Below are positions 55,895 through 64,000 of a DNA stretch of 64,000 bases, piece after piece. The notes under the pieces are model-generated. The model was not told where the DNA came from and searched no databases. It worked only from the letters and a program-made list of their open reading frames with translations. Every line of letters begins with the position of its first letter. The first letter of the stretch is position 1. The stretch comes from Caryophanon tenue (GTDB taxonomy: Bacteria > Bacillota > Bacilli > Bacillales_A > Planococcaceae): NCBI RefSeq assembly GCF_001700315.1, contig NZ_MASJ01000024.1, positions 27,720 through 91,719 on the forward strand. Direction: 5' to 3'. The translations under genes were made by a program, and so were the position numbers.

Positions 55895-56823
55895 TACTTC
55901 TTCGCCCCTTTCAGCTTAATACGTGGGTCGATAAGGCTGTATAAAATATCAACGATAAATACCGCTGCTAATAAGATGATTGAATAGAATACAGTCGTCC
56001 CCATAATCACGGTATAGTCACGGTTTGTAATCGACGTAACGAAATGACGGCCAAGACCTGGAATCGCAAAGATTTGCTCAATGATAAAGCTACCTGTAAT
56101 AACACCTGCTGCTAACGGTCCTAAATACGTAATAACCGGTAGTAACGCGTTACGTAATGAGTGCTTAAATACGACTTTCCATTTGCCAAGTCCTTTTGCA
56201 CGCGCCATCTTTACATAATCACTATTATTTTGCTCAAGCATGCTTGAACGTGTCAGCTTCGCGATAAAGCCCATATGTGTAAACGCAATCGCTAACGACG
56301 GTAAAATACTGTATATATATCCCTTCCATCCACTTACTGGGAAGAGTTTGAATTCGTAGGCCAAGTAATACTGAAACAGCCCGGCTAATATAAACGATGG
56401 AACGGATATGCCGAGCACGGCGATAACGGTCGCCGTATAATCTGGGAATTTATTATGGTATAGTGCGGAAATGACTCCGAGTATAATACCAAGCCCGATT
56501 GCAATAAACATTGCTTGCATACCGAGTGTTAATGAAATTGGAAAACTTTCTGCAATGATGTCGTTTGTTGAACGACCTTTGTACTTCATCGACTCACCAA
56601 AATCAAATGTTACTGAGTCAATTAAATAATCTTTGTACTGAATATACCAAGGGTTGTCTAAACCATATTTTGCGTTTAATTGCTCTTCAATTTGCGGTGG
56701 GAAATCACGCTCACTCGCAAATGGACTACCGGGTGCTAAACGCATTAAAAAGAATGTCGCTGTAATAATTAGGAATAAAGCGAGCAGCATATAGACGAAA
56801 CGCTTTAAAATGTACCGTAACAT
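55894..56823 (-). CDS. oppB: Oligopeptide ABC transporter permease OppB
   Basis: 309 residues, six helices, begins MLRYILKRFVYMLLALFLI and carries the EAA loop MARAKGLGKWKVVFKHSLRNALLPV. Separated from oppA by 118 bp that contain an imperfect hairpin, which may adjust expression relative to oppA. Confidence 0.95.
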   Translation of the reverse strand: MLRYILKRFVYMLLALFLIITATFFLMRLAPGSPFASERDFPPQIEEQLNAKYGLDNPWYIQYKDYLIDSVTFDFGESMKYKGRSTNDIIAESFPISLTLGMQAMFIAIGLGIILGVISALYHNKFPDYTATVIAVLGISVPSFILAGLFQYYLAYEFKLFPVSGWKGYIYSILPSLAIAFTHMGFIAKLTRSSMLEQNNSDYVKMARAKGLGKWKVVFKHSLRNALLPVITYLGPLAAGVITGSFIIEQIFAIPGLGRHFVTSITNRDYTVIMGTTVFYSIILLAAVFIVDILYSLIDPRIKLKGAKK

Positions 56824-56941
56824 AATGTGGCCTCCCCACGTCTGAATTAAAATTACTTTAGCTCTTTAGCCCAATAAAGCATAAAACGGGTACTGCTTTA
56901 TCCGAATAAATCGAATGAAAACAGCCCCGTCCTAGTACCTT

Positions 56942-58588
56942 TTATTCCGTTACATCAACATTTTTTAAGTTGATATTACCTAAAGCATCTGGCTCCATAC
57001 CTGTTACGCCATCACGTACTACATATGGATTTGTGTAGTAGTAAATTGGTGCCACTGGGAATTCTTCGATAATAATCGCTTCTGCTTGTTTCAGTAAATC
57101 GATACGTGCTGCTGGGTCTGTCTCAGTTGTAGATTGTTGTAAAAGTTTTGTATATTCTTCGTTTGACCAACCAGTATCGTTATTACCGTTTTCAGCGCTG
57201 TTATACATTTCTAAGAATGAATAAGCATCGTTGTAGTCAGCAATCCAACCTAAACGACCAATTTGATAATCTAAGTTACTTAATTTATCTAAGTATACTT
57301 GCCACTCAGAGTTATCAAGTGTTACAGAAATACCTAAGTTTTTATTCCAACCTTCTTGGATGAATTGAGCAATCGCTGCGTGTGCTTCACTTGTGTTAAA
57401 TGATAACTTTAGCTCTAACTCACTTGCATCTGATAAACCTAATTCTTTTAAGCCTTGCTCAAGCGCTGCTTTTGCACCTTCATAGTCTGCATCCTTGAAG
57501 TAGCCTTCGTCATCGCCAAAGCCTTCAACACCATCTGGAACCATACCTAAAGCTGGTACTTGACCTGCTTTTGTAATGTTCTCGATTAAGCTAGCACGGT
57601 CAATCGCTAATGTTAATGCTTTACGAATGTTTACGTTTTGCATCACTTCATCTGTTGTGTTGAATTTGTACCAGTAAATACCTGAGTAATCAGCAATGTT
57701 TAACTTGCCTTCAGACTCTAAACGCTCAATTGCGTCTAATGAAATTGAACCGTAGCTTGTACCAACGTAGTCGATTTCACCAGATTCAAATTTCGTCATT
57801 TGTGTTGTTTCAGATTCAACCATTTCGATGTTTACTTTTGATAATTTTACATTATCAGCATCCCAGTACTCTGGGTTTTTCTCTAATGTAATTGAACCTG
57901 CGTGTTGCCATTGTGTCATCACAAATGCACCGTTCCCAACGTAACCATCAGCTTCTGTAAACCAGTTTTCGTTTGCATCAGCTGTTGCTGCGTGAATTGG
58001 GTATAGTGTTTTAAATGCTGTTAATTCTAAGAAGTACGGTGTTGGTGCTTCTAACGTTACTTCTAATGTTTTTTCATCAAGTGCTTTTACGCCAACTTCA
58101 TCAAATGAAGTTGTTTCACCTAAGTTATACGCTTGAGCACCTTTTATTACGTATAAAATTGATGCATACTCAGATGCATTTGTTGGGTTTAACCCGAACT
58201 CCCAAGCGTACACAAAGTCATTCGCTGTCACTGGGTCACCGTTTGACCATTTTGAGTCACGTAATTTAAACGTGTACGTTAATTGGTCGTCACTTACTTC
58301 ATAGCTTTCTGCTACACCAGGAACTGGCTCGCCATTTTCTAACGACATTAACCCTTCAAATAAGTTGTTCATAATCGTTGAAGATGTTGTATCCGACGCT
58401 AATTGCGGATGTAATGATGGTGGTTCTGAAGCGACAACTAAGTTAAGTTCCTTTGAAGCGCTTTCATCAGTTGAACCGTCTGTGCCTGTATCTGTCGATG
58501 AATCTTCTTCACCGCCGAAGTTACATGCCACAAGAACAACTGATAATAGTAAAAGCATAAGCATTACTAAGTATTTGTTCTTCTTCAT
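56942..58588 (-). CDS. oppA: Oligopeptide-binding lipoprotein OppA
   Basis: 548 residues. Lipoprotein signal with lipobox VLVACN (Cys near residue 22), a Gly/Ser/Asp/Thr linker, then the SBP_bac_5 fold: ELNLVVASEPPSLHPQLASD, LEEAPTPYF-like LTFKLRDSKWSNGDPVTANDFVYAWEF. Delivers oligopeptides to OppBCDF. Oligopeptide uptake feeds nutrition and, in Bacilli, imports signalling peptides. ATG at 58588 (AGGGGG 9 nt upstream) is preferred over a TTG three codons earlier. Confidence 0.94.
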   Translation of the reverse strand: MKKNKYLVMLMLLLLSVVLVACNFGGEEDSSTDTGTDGSTDESASKELNLVVASEPPSLHPQLASDTTSSTIMNNLFEGLMSLENGEPVPGVAESYEVSDDQLTYTFKLRDSKWSNGDPVTANDFVYAWEFGLNPTNASEYASILYVIKGAQAYNLGETTSFDEVGVKALDEKTLEVTLEAPTPYFLELTAFKTLYPIHAATADANENWFTEADGYVGNGAFVMTQWQHAGSITLEKNPEYWDADNVKLSKVNIEMVESETTQMTKFESGEIDYVGTSYGSISLDAIERLESEGKLNIADYSGIYWYKFNTTDEVMQNVNIRKALTLAIDRASLIENITKAGQVPALGMVPDGVEGFGDDEGYFKDADYEGAKAALEQGLKELGLSDASELELKLSFNTSEAHAAIAQFIQEGWNKNLGISVTLDNSEWQVYLDKLSNLDYQIGRLGWIADYNDAYSFLEMYNSAENGNNDTGWSNEEYTKLLQQSTTETDPAARIDLLKQAEAIIIEEFPVAPIYYYTNPYVVRDGVTGMEPDALGNINLKNVDVTE

Positions 58589-58774
58589 TGTAGTCAACCC
58601 CCTCTTTTATCTTATCCAATCAGCATACTAAAAATTCTGAAATATGCTAATTTACTATAAAATATACCAAAAATCACGTCACAATGGAACAATTAATTAA
58701 CAATATTTTTACTCAACTAAGATTATTCGTGCGTATTATAGATAAATATAACATTATCACGTCATATATATAAA
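58589..58774. other. Upstream region of oppA
   Basis: About 190 bp, very AT-rich, which should contain the opp operon promoter. I cannot name a specific binding site with confidence. Confidence 0.35.
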
Positions 58775-58829
58775 CATAAAAAACACCTAAAACGTTGATA
58801 AATAAGGATTTACCAATGTTTTAGGTGTA
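58775..58829 (-). terminator. Long terminator after the glycosylase gene
   Basis: Stem of about 20 bp: ACACCTAAAAC/GTTTTAGGTGT outer part and TTGGTAAA/TTTATCAA inner part with one mismatch, loop TCCTTA, then six T on the minus strand. It lies 90 bp after the stop at 58921. Confidence 0.85.
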
Positions 58830-58920
58830 CGCAACTTTGTTACATTTCCTAACATTTTAATAATTATAACTATGAATAATAGCTCATTTTAAAATCGTTT
58901 AATTGTCTACTATAATAAAT

Positions 58921-59427
58921 TTATCGCTCTTTTATATATGTTTTCAACACAGACCATGCCTCTATTTTCTCTTCAAATGATTTAATATTTTTGCCTGGAA
59001 TCGGACTTGTAGAGGGTAACTGCGCGAAAAATCGTTGCTCTAACACATCAACACCTACATGCTTTTTAAAAACGGTAAATGCTTTTCCTCCGTTAAATAA
59101 CACACACTGAATATGTGGATACTCGGCAAACAGCGTTGAAAAATCATTTGGCACTTCCCGTTTAATGGTCGCATCTAAGCTACCACTTCGCTCACAGCGC
59201 GCAATGGCATCCCATAAGCCAATACCAGCTTGTCGGAGTAGTTGTAGACGCTCCTCATAATTGTCTGGTATATTCACCTGTAATAGCTCCCCCATAATCG
59301 GCCAAAAATGATTACGTGGATTGCCGTAATATTGTTGTTTTTCAAGTGATTGCTGTCCAGGCATCGAACCGATAATTAAAACGCGCGTCCTATTATCTAC
59401 CATAGCATGTAAATTATTTTCAATCAT
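58921..59427 (-). CDS. DNA-deoxyinosine glycosylase / UDG-superfamily protein (family 6, HDG)
   Basis: 168 residues. RVLIIGSMPGQQSLEKQQYYGNPRNHFW near the start is the signature of family 6 hypoxanthine-DNA glycosylases (GSMPG and YYGxxxNxFW). They remove deaminated adenine from DNA. The C-terminal part (LPSTSPIPG) carries the usual LPSTSP motif. GAGGGGGA precedes the ATG. Divergent from the unknown gene at 59557; a dyad lies between them. Confidence 0.9.
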   Translation of the reverse strand: MIENNLHAMVDNRTRVLIIGSMPGQQSLEKQQYYGNPRNHFWPIMGELLQVNIPDNYEERLQLLRQAGIGLWDAIARCERSGSLDATIKREVPNDFSTLFAEYPHIQCVLFNGGKAFTVFKKHVGVDVLEQRFFAQLPSTSPIPGKNIKSFEEKIEAWSVLKTYIKER

Positions 59428-59494
59428 CTTTTATCCCCCTCATTGATTGGAAAAATTCTATTATATTTGTGAAATGCTTCATGTCATTGTGTGG

Positions 59495-59524
59495 TACTAT
59501 ATACTGTACGATGAATATATAGTA
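59495..59524. promoter_or_regulatory. Perfect dyad between two divergent genes
   Basis: TACTATATA (59495-59503) and TATATAGTA (59516-59524) with a 12-nt spacer, in the 130-bp gap between the divergent starts at 59427 and 59557. Symmetry and position suggest an operator, perhaps GntR/YtrA-like; the regulator is unknown. Confidence 0.4.
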
Positions 59525-59556
59525 GATACAACTAAATGAGCAAGGAGGTGAGCAGT

Positions 59557-60168
59557 ATGTTAACAATGGTAGAAAACATTCACTCATTATTTTATGTAGA
59601 CGAGAGACATTTAACACAATTTCAACAATGGTCCGCGCAATTAGCACCGCTATTACAAGAAAACTTTCCACAAACATTGCCTATAAGCATTCAACAAGCG
59701 GCAACGATTTATAATATGTGGCTTCTGTTTAATCAACAACGTTATGATATTTATTTCGATGAAGGTAGACGGTTTACGCACTCTGCTCACCGTTATTTCT
59801 ATGAAGCATTAAAGCAACACCCATTAATCGAACCACGTATCGCCTCCGTAAAGGACGAGCGTGAAGTATATGTGCTCGCTTATTTTCTAGGGCTGACTCT
59901 TGGCAAATGGATTAATGAACTACTGCAACGCCGCGATAAAACGCATTTAGAAATGATTTTAAATTTGCCTACGTATTATTCTTTACGTGAACACACATTA
60001 ACGGCGGAACAGTTCGATGACTTACTGAATGCTCAAAAGGAACTGACCATTTTAATCCAACAAGACCAAACGCATGAAAACTCATTGCGCCAGTACATTC
60101 ATGAAGCATTAGCATACACACAACAAATTTGTGCCATGCCAGCGTTTGCTGAGTTAGGTGCAAAATAA
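59557..60168 (+). CDS. Hypothetical helical protein, 203 residues
   Basis: No recognised family. Predicted mostly helical and soluble, with a central segment YVLAYFLGLTLGKWINELLQRRD and many Gln/Leu/His residues; no signal peptide. AAGGAGG is 8 nt before the ATG at 59557, better than the ATG at 59536. Followed at once by a terminator, so it is monocistronic. The gene could be regulated with the divergent glycosylase. Confidence 0.78.
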   Translation: MLTMVENIHSLFYVDERHLTQFQQWSAQLAPLLQENFPQTLPISIQQAATIYNMWLLFNQQRYDIYFDEGRRFTHSAHRYFYEALKQHPLIEPRIASVKDEREVYVLAYFLGLTLGKWINELLQRRDKTHLEMILNLPTYYSLREHTLTAEQFDDLLNAQKELTILIQQDQTHENSLRQYIHEALAYTQQICAMPAFAELGAK

Positions 60169-60203
60169 AAAAATCCTTCAGCACACTGCTGAGGGATTTT
60201 TTG
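60168..60203 (+). terminator. Terminator after the unknown helical protein
   Basis: Stem AAAAAATCCTTCAGCA/TGCTGAGGGATTTTTT, 3-nt loop. It has the CCTTCAGCA core of the MITE hairpins. Confidence 0.9.
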
Positions 60204-60324
60204 TGCTTTATGTACGTACCGATAACAAAATAGTTCAGCAGCTAACCATTTTTATCATTTTACGATATAATCGAATAAACGCGTATATTTACGCATTTTC
60301 GATAAAATAAAAGGGTGTGGTTAC

Positions 60325-61227
60325 GTGAGACAATTCCATTTTTTTAGTTTAATGATCGTTACAACATTTTTAATGGGTTCTTCATTTGCCGTCATTAAAT
60401 TCGGTTTACCATATGCTTCTCCACTTTTACTTGCTGCGCTACGCTTTGTCAGTGCAGGTATATTCATGGCGCTTATCGTACTCATGCTCAAACGTCCTCA
60501 CCCACGTACATGGAAGCAATGGTTACATATTAGCTTTATCGGCGCGCTACAAACAGCTGGCGTCATGGGGTGTATCTTTTTAAGCTTACGCACGATTACG
60601 GCGAGTGAATCGTCTATTTTAACATTCTCCAATCCGTTACTGGTTATTATTGTAGGCACATTATGTTTTCAACAGCGCTACGCCATCACACAATGGATTG
60701 GTGTGCTATTTGGTTTTATCGGTGTCTTTTTTACAATGGGGGCTACACTTCAATTAGAAGTCGGTATTTGGATCGGCTTTTGTGGCGCGATTTTTTGGGC
60801 ATTTGCTACGCATTTAACGAAACGCTGGGGCGCTACACTTGATGTATGGGTACTCTCTGCTTATCAAATGCTCGTTGGTGGTGTGTTATTACTCGTCGCA
60901 AGCTTTTTATTGGAAGAACCTTTTCTAATCGTTAACGCTTCTTCTATTGCGATTATCGCTTGGCTTAGTGTCATGTCGTCAATTGTACAATTTGCGCTCT
61001 GGTTTTATTTACTGCAGCAAGGTGAACCTGGAAAAACGAGTAGCTTTTTATTTTTAGCACCACTTTTTGGTGTTATTAGTGGCGCAATATTACTGAACGA
61101 CCCTCTGTCATCGACGCTTTATATCGGCGGCGTTTGCATTATTGTCGGTATCTATTTAGTAAACCGCACATTCTCCTCTACACAATTACGTTTTTTAAAA
61201 AAGCTTTTCGGGAAAACGACTGCATAA
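60325..61227 (+). CDS. EamA-family (DMT) transporter
   Basis: 300 residues with two EamA repeats and about ten membrane helices: SSFAVIKFGLPYASPLLLAALRF in the first, and WLSVMSSIVQFALWFYLLQQGEPGKTSSFLFLAPLFGVISGAI in the second. Members export amino acids or metabolites. The start is GTG at 60325 after AAGGGTGTGG. The beta-helix gene follows after 15 bp with its own AAGGAGG, so they form one operon. Confidence 0.9.
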   Translation: MRQFHFFSLMIVTTFLMGSSFAVIKFGLPYASPLLLAALRFVSAGIFMALIVLMLKRPHPRTWKQWLHISFIGALQTAGVMGCIFLSLRTITASESSILTFSNPLLVIIVGTLCFQQRYAITQWIGVLFGFIGVFFTMGATLQLEVGIWIGFCGAIFWAFATHLTKRWGATLDVWVLSAYQMLVGGVLLLVASFLLEEPFLIVNASSIAIIAWLSVMSSIVQFALWFYLLQQGEPGKTSSFLFLAPLFGVISGAILLNDPLSSTLYIGGVCIIVGIYLVNRTFSSTQLRFLKKLFGKTTA

Positions 61228-61242
61228 GGAGGTCGAGCGCTT

Positions 61243-63339
61243 ATGCAGTATGATGTACAAAAAAACAGTCCCATTTCATCAATCCAACAAGCCCTTCAAC
61301 TCGCAAGCGATGGTGACCGCATTTTGTTACTTGACCCGCATTATGACGAAGCGGTCGTCATCAATAAATCGATTCATCTGATTGGTCACACAATGACGAC
61401 CTTTTCAAAAGCGATACGCATTGAAAAAAACACAAACACGATTATTGAAAATATTACATTTCAACAAACAGAACGCATCGACTGTTTTGGAGATGTTGTT
61501 TTTCGACATGTACACATCGTGAATCCAAAAACAGATATCGCACTATTTGTCAGTGGTAGTAAAATTCAATGGACACAGTTTCAACTCCTCACCGCGACAC
61601 CTTGCGCACAAGGCATCCAAGTGAAAAATGGCGAGGCTCATTTAGAAAATGGTGAAATACATGGTCCATTCGGCGTTGGCTGCTTTATTAACCATAGTAA
61701 AGGTACATTACATCAAGTGATTTTTGAAGATAATGTGAAGGGGCTACAGTTTGAAAAAGATGCACACGGTCATGTGACAGCTTGTTCCTTTTCAAATCAT
61801 ACCGGCATCCAATGTGTTGTCATGAGTAGTTCGACATTAACGATGAAGCATTCACAATTTCGAAAAGGGCAAACGCATGCCCTCTCAATCATTGAAGAAT
61901 CGCATATTCAAGTGTTACATTGTGATTTTATCGAACATGAAGATTTCCAAATTTATGTTCGACAGTCAGAAGGCTCGTTTGAGGCATGTCATTTAGAGCG
62001 TGCCAATAGCGGCTTCTTATTTGAACAAGGCTCAAAAGCACGACTGCTCTATATTACGTGCCAACAACATCAAAATTTACAAATAAAATCAGTCGGTCCT
62101 AATGATTTACACATCGAGGAATGCGTGTTAACCACAACGAATGGTAATGCCTTAAATGTGAAAGAAAAAGGACGGGTGCGAGTAGAACGCACACTCATTA
62201 TGAACGGTACACATCAGCAGTTTCCTCAAGCATATATTGATGATAGCACCGTCGACTTTTTCGAAACACATTTTCAAAATGCCCAATGCTCTGCTATTTA
62301 CGCACAGCACCACGCGGCTATTTCGCTAACACAGTGTCACTTAACAAAACATAGCTATTTACAAGTACATGTTCGCCAATCTAAAATCACGGTGCGGTCT
62401 ACAACATTCCGTGAATGTACCGATACTGCTTTATTTATTGAACAAGAAGGTGAAGGCATTATTGAACATTGTCGCTTCGAGCGTAGCTACAGTAGTCAGC
62501 TGGCATTTAATGTGCAAGCACGTGGCACGGTTTCGCATACGCAGTTTGAGCAAGCTGGCACGAACGCTATTTTTAGTGAAAATTCAAAAGTGACACTTGA
62601 GTATATATCCGTAAAAGAGCATACAGCGAGCTACCCAGCCTTTTATTTTAAAAACAGTATACTTTCTATGCATGCCATTCAGCTATCACATTGTATGCAT
62701 CATGCCATTGATATTTTAGACAACTGTAACGTAACGGCTTCTACGCTTTCGTTAAAAGGAAGCACACAAACACAGCTACTTATTCGCCATAGTACGTTTA
62801 CTGGGGATGCTGTAACGATTGAAAATGGCTTACAAGGTGGTCTGTCTACCGAGTTTAGTACTGTTCACTTGAAAAACAGCCATATTCGTCAGAACGGAGC
62901 ATACGGTATTTCAGCGGAAACAACTGCGCTCTCTATGACACAAAGCTTTATAGATGGACATCAAACTGGGATACGTCAAAAAGGCGGCTCATTACGTGCA
63001 GAAGCGCTCTTCTTCACAACGAATGATACACAATATACAGCAAGTGATAGCGACGTTCAGCTGAAGTATAGTCACGCCTTAAAGGGAGGTACCGGTATTT
63101 ACTTATACCAATGTACAGCAAGCTTCAGTCATGTACTTTTTGTTGAGCACAGCATGGACCAACTAATACTCAAAGCTACAACTGCTGCTCTTCAACATAC
63201 GACACTACTACAAGGCTATGGCAATGGCTTTACAGCTACAGACTGTCCGTATCTTCAATGGAAAGATGTCACGATAGGAGCACATGACGGCGAAGACAAA
63301 ACCATTCGAAATAGTCACATTGACGAATCTCCCTATTAA
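61243..63339 (+). CDS. Leaderless right-handed parallel beta-helix protein
   Basis: 698 residues. N-terminus SSIQQALQLASDGDRILLLDPHYDEAVVINKSIHLIGH is the usual cap-and-first-rungs pattern of pectate-lyase-like beta-helices (SIQxAI..GDxI...Y.E.VVI.KSI.LIG). After it come some 25 irregular rungs of about 22-24 residues, rich in Cys, His and Thr, with repeated C-F or H-F turns. There is no signal peptide, sorting motif or membrane helix and no recognisable active site of pectate lyases. It is therefore probably cytoplasmic, with a binding or scaffolding role (inference). Translated after the EamA gene. Confidence 0.8.
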   Translation: MQYDVQKNSPISSIQQALQLASDGDRILLLDPHYDEAVVINKSIHLIGHTMTTFSKAIRIEKNTNTIIENITFQQTERIDCFGDVVFRHVHIVNPKTDIALFVSGSKIQWTQFQLLTATPCAQGIQVKNGEAHLENGEIHGPFGVGCFINHSKGTLHQVIFEDNVKGLQFEKDAHGHVTACSFSNHTGIQCVVMSSSTLTMKHSQFRKGQTHALSIIEESHIQVLHCDFIEHEDFQIYVRQSEGSFEACHLERANSGFLFEQGSKARLLYITCQQHQNLQIKSVGPNDLHIEECVLTTTNGNALNVKEKGRVRVERTLIMNGTHQQFPQAYIDDSTVDFFETHFQNAQCSAIYAQHHAAISLTQCHLTKHSYLQVHVRQSKITVRSTTFRECTDTALFIEQEGEGIIEHCRFERSYSSQLAFNVQARGTVSHTQFEQAGTNAIFSENSKVTLEYISVKEHTASYPAFYFKNSILSMHAIQLSHCMHHAIDILDNCNVTASTLSLKGSTQTQLLIRHSTFTGDAVTIENGLQGGLSTEFSTVHLKNSHIRQNGAYGISAETTALSMTQSFIDGHQTGIRQKGGSLRAEALFFTTNDTQYTASDSDVQLKYSHALKGGTGIYLYQCTASFSHVLFVEHSMDQLILKATTAALQHTTLLQGYGNGFTATDCPYLQWKDVTIGAHDGEDKTIRNSHIDESPY

Positions 63340-63385
63340 AAAATGCCACGTAGGATGTTTACATCACACTACGTGGCATTTTATT
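63340..63385. terminator. Bidirectional terminator between the beta-helix gene and bdbC
   Basis: Perfect stem AAATGCCACGTAG/CTACGTGGCATTT with a 15-nt loop between convergent genes. Confidence 0.88.
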
Positions 63386-63387
63386 GT

Positions 63388-63816
63388 TTATGCTTCTTCT
63401 TGTTTCAATTGCTTTAAAATATAAAAACCTACTGCTGTTAAAATCGTAAATGCTGTTAGTGCTAAAAATGGAATCGTTATGAATCCGAACCAGTTAATAT
63501 ACATGCCTGTACATGGCACGGCTCCACATGAAATCGCATCATCTTGAAAGAATGATACTTTTTGAATTAAATAATGATACAACGAAATACATCCACCGAT
63601 TATTGAAAACACAAGTGTTGTTACAACAATACGTGGATTTTTTTGAATGTACGCAACCGTCATCATAATCGCAATCGGATACATGAAAATACGCTGTATC
63701 CAACATAATTTACATGGCTCATAATCGCGAATTTCTGAGAAATATAGTGAACCTAACGTCGCAACCAGTGATACTGTCCACATAATAAGCATGCTATTCT
63801 CTACTTTTTTAGACAT
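63388..63816 (-). CDS. bdbC: Disulfide bond formation protein BdbC (DsbB-like)
   Basis: 142 residues, four membrane helices. Redox pairs are CKLC (after YEP, first outside loop) and the C...C of DAISCGAVPCTGMY (second loop), as in BdbC. It passes electrons from thiol oxidase BdbD to quinone. In Bacillus bdbC-bdbD support competence and extracytoplasmic folding; bdbD is not next to it here. The ATG at 63816 has GAGGG 8 nt upstream; the longer frame lacks a site. Confidence 0.93.
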   Translation of the reverse strand: MSKKVENSMLIMWTVSLVATLGSLYFSEIRDYEPCKLCWIQRIFMYPIAIMMTVAYIQKNPRIVVTTLVFSIIGGCISLYHYLIQKVSFFQDDAISCGAVPCTGMYINWFGFITIPFLALTAFTILTAVGFYILKQLKQEEA

Positions 63817-63929
63817 GTGATTTTCCCTCTTTTTCATTAAGTTGGTGTTTAAGATAGCTATGGAATACGTCATTTATTATACCTTGAATTTGAAGTATTT
63901 GACGATGGTTATTTTTATATTAGAATAAC

Positions 63930-63964
63930 AAAAAACGCCTAGCAATATGCTAGACGTTTTTTTC
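63930..63964 (-). terminator. Terminator of the tRNA transcript
   Basis: Stem AAACG-CTAGC/GCTAG-CGTTT, 4-6-nt loop, flanked by a long T run on the minus strand, just after the tRNA 3' end. Confidence 0.85.
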
Positions 63965-63967
63965 GTA

Positions 63968-64000
63968 TGACCCGTACGGGATTCGAACCCGTGTTACCGC
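63968..64000 (-). tRNA. tRNA-Glu, 3' part only (runs off right edge)
   Basis: The minus strand reads GCGGTAACACGGG then TTCGAAT then CCCGT, a perfect T arm, then ACGGGTCA as acceptor 3' strand and discriminator. This 33-nt end matches bacillary tRNA-Glu(UUC) (GGCGGTAACACGGGTTCG type, 5' acceptor GGCCCGT expected outside the window). No CCA is encoded after the discriminator base. The anticodon is beyond the edge, so identity rests on likeness. Confidence 0.8.

Overview
The window looks like a chromosomal segment of a low-GC Gram-positive bacterium of the order Bacillales, most likely family Planococcaceae/Caryophanaceae (the Lysinibacillus, Solibacillus, Kurthia and Caryophanon group). The grounds are Bacillus-type genes (mntR, cvfB, comFB, yclNOPQ, thrCB, ppaC, hflX, oppABCDF, bdbC), strong AGGAGG ribosome sites, AT-rich intergenic DNA, Bacillus-style hairpin terminators, and an S-layer-homology surface nucleotidase. 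The genus is inferred, not proven. Most of the window is ordinary housekeeping and transport DNA; no prophage, CRISPR array or complete insertion sequence was seen.

Layout. 1-9.2 kb (minus strand): a partial membrane-associated protein, GNAT, DUF1002, cvfB, mntR, comFB, a cadC-cadA metal efflux operon with a clear operator, an exoA-crcB-crcB operon (DNA repair plus two-subunit fluoride channel), murB and an HxlR redox-type regulator. 9.3-18 kb: a MITE-like repeat, a surface nucleotidase, azoR with an MhqR-like operator, ppaC, a two-domain acetyltransferase, an RpiR regulator and a niacin transporter. 18-21.7 kb: thrC-thrB, an NAD(P)-binding protein and a PAP2 phosphatase. 22-26 kb: a Fur-controlled petrobactin-type iron uptake locus with two Fur boxes. 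26-33 kb: menC-like enolase, POT peptide transporter, hflX, and a methyltransferase with a DDAH-family hydrolase. 33-37.4 kb: phosphate transport pair (DUF47-pit) and an MMPL exporter. 37.4-46 kb: an overlooked 46-residue membrane protein, an unknown protein, Nudix, AI-2E transporter, oligoendopeptidase and two chemoreceptors. 46-53 kb: YebC, a candidate small RNA beside a second MITE-like copy, a zinc metallopeptidase, LMW-PTP, PlsC, epimerase, rlmA and MATE. 53-58.6 kb: complete oppABCDF. 58.9-64 kb: a deoxyinosine glycosylase, an unknown helical protein, an EamA transporter coupled to a leaderless beta-helix protein, bdbC, and the 3' end of a tRNA-Glu gene at the right edge.

The least explained features are: (1) a family of about 270-bp intergenic elements with 16-bp terminal inverted repeats and an internal hairpin that keeps its pairing between copies (9327-9592, 47086-47364, truncated 32758-32932), with the same hairpin core recurring alone in terminators; (2) a promoter/long-hairpin/terminator arrangement at 46957-47140 that looks like a small RNA gene; (3) the small membrane protein at 37419-37559; (4) stop codons buried in terminator hairpins at three genes; (5) the leaderless beta-helix protein at 61243-63339.
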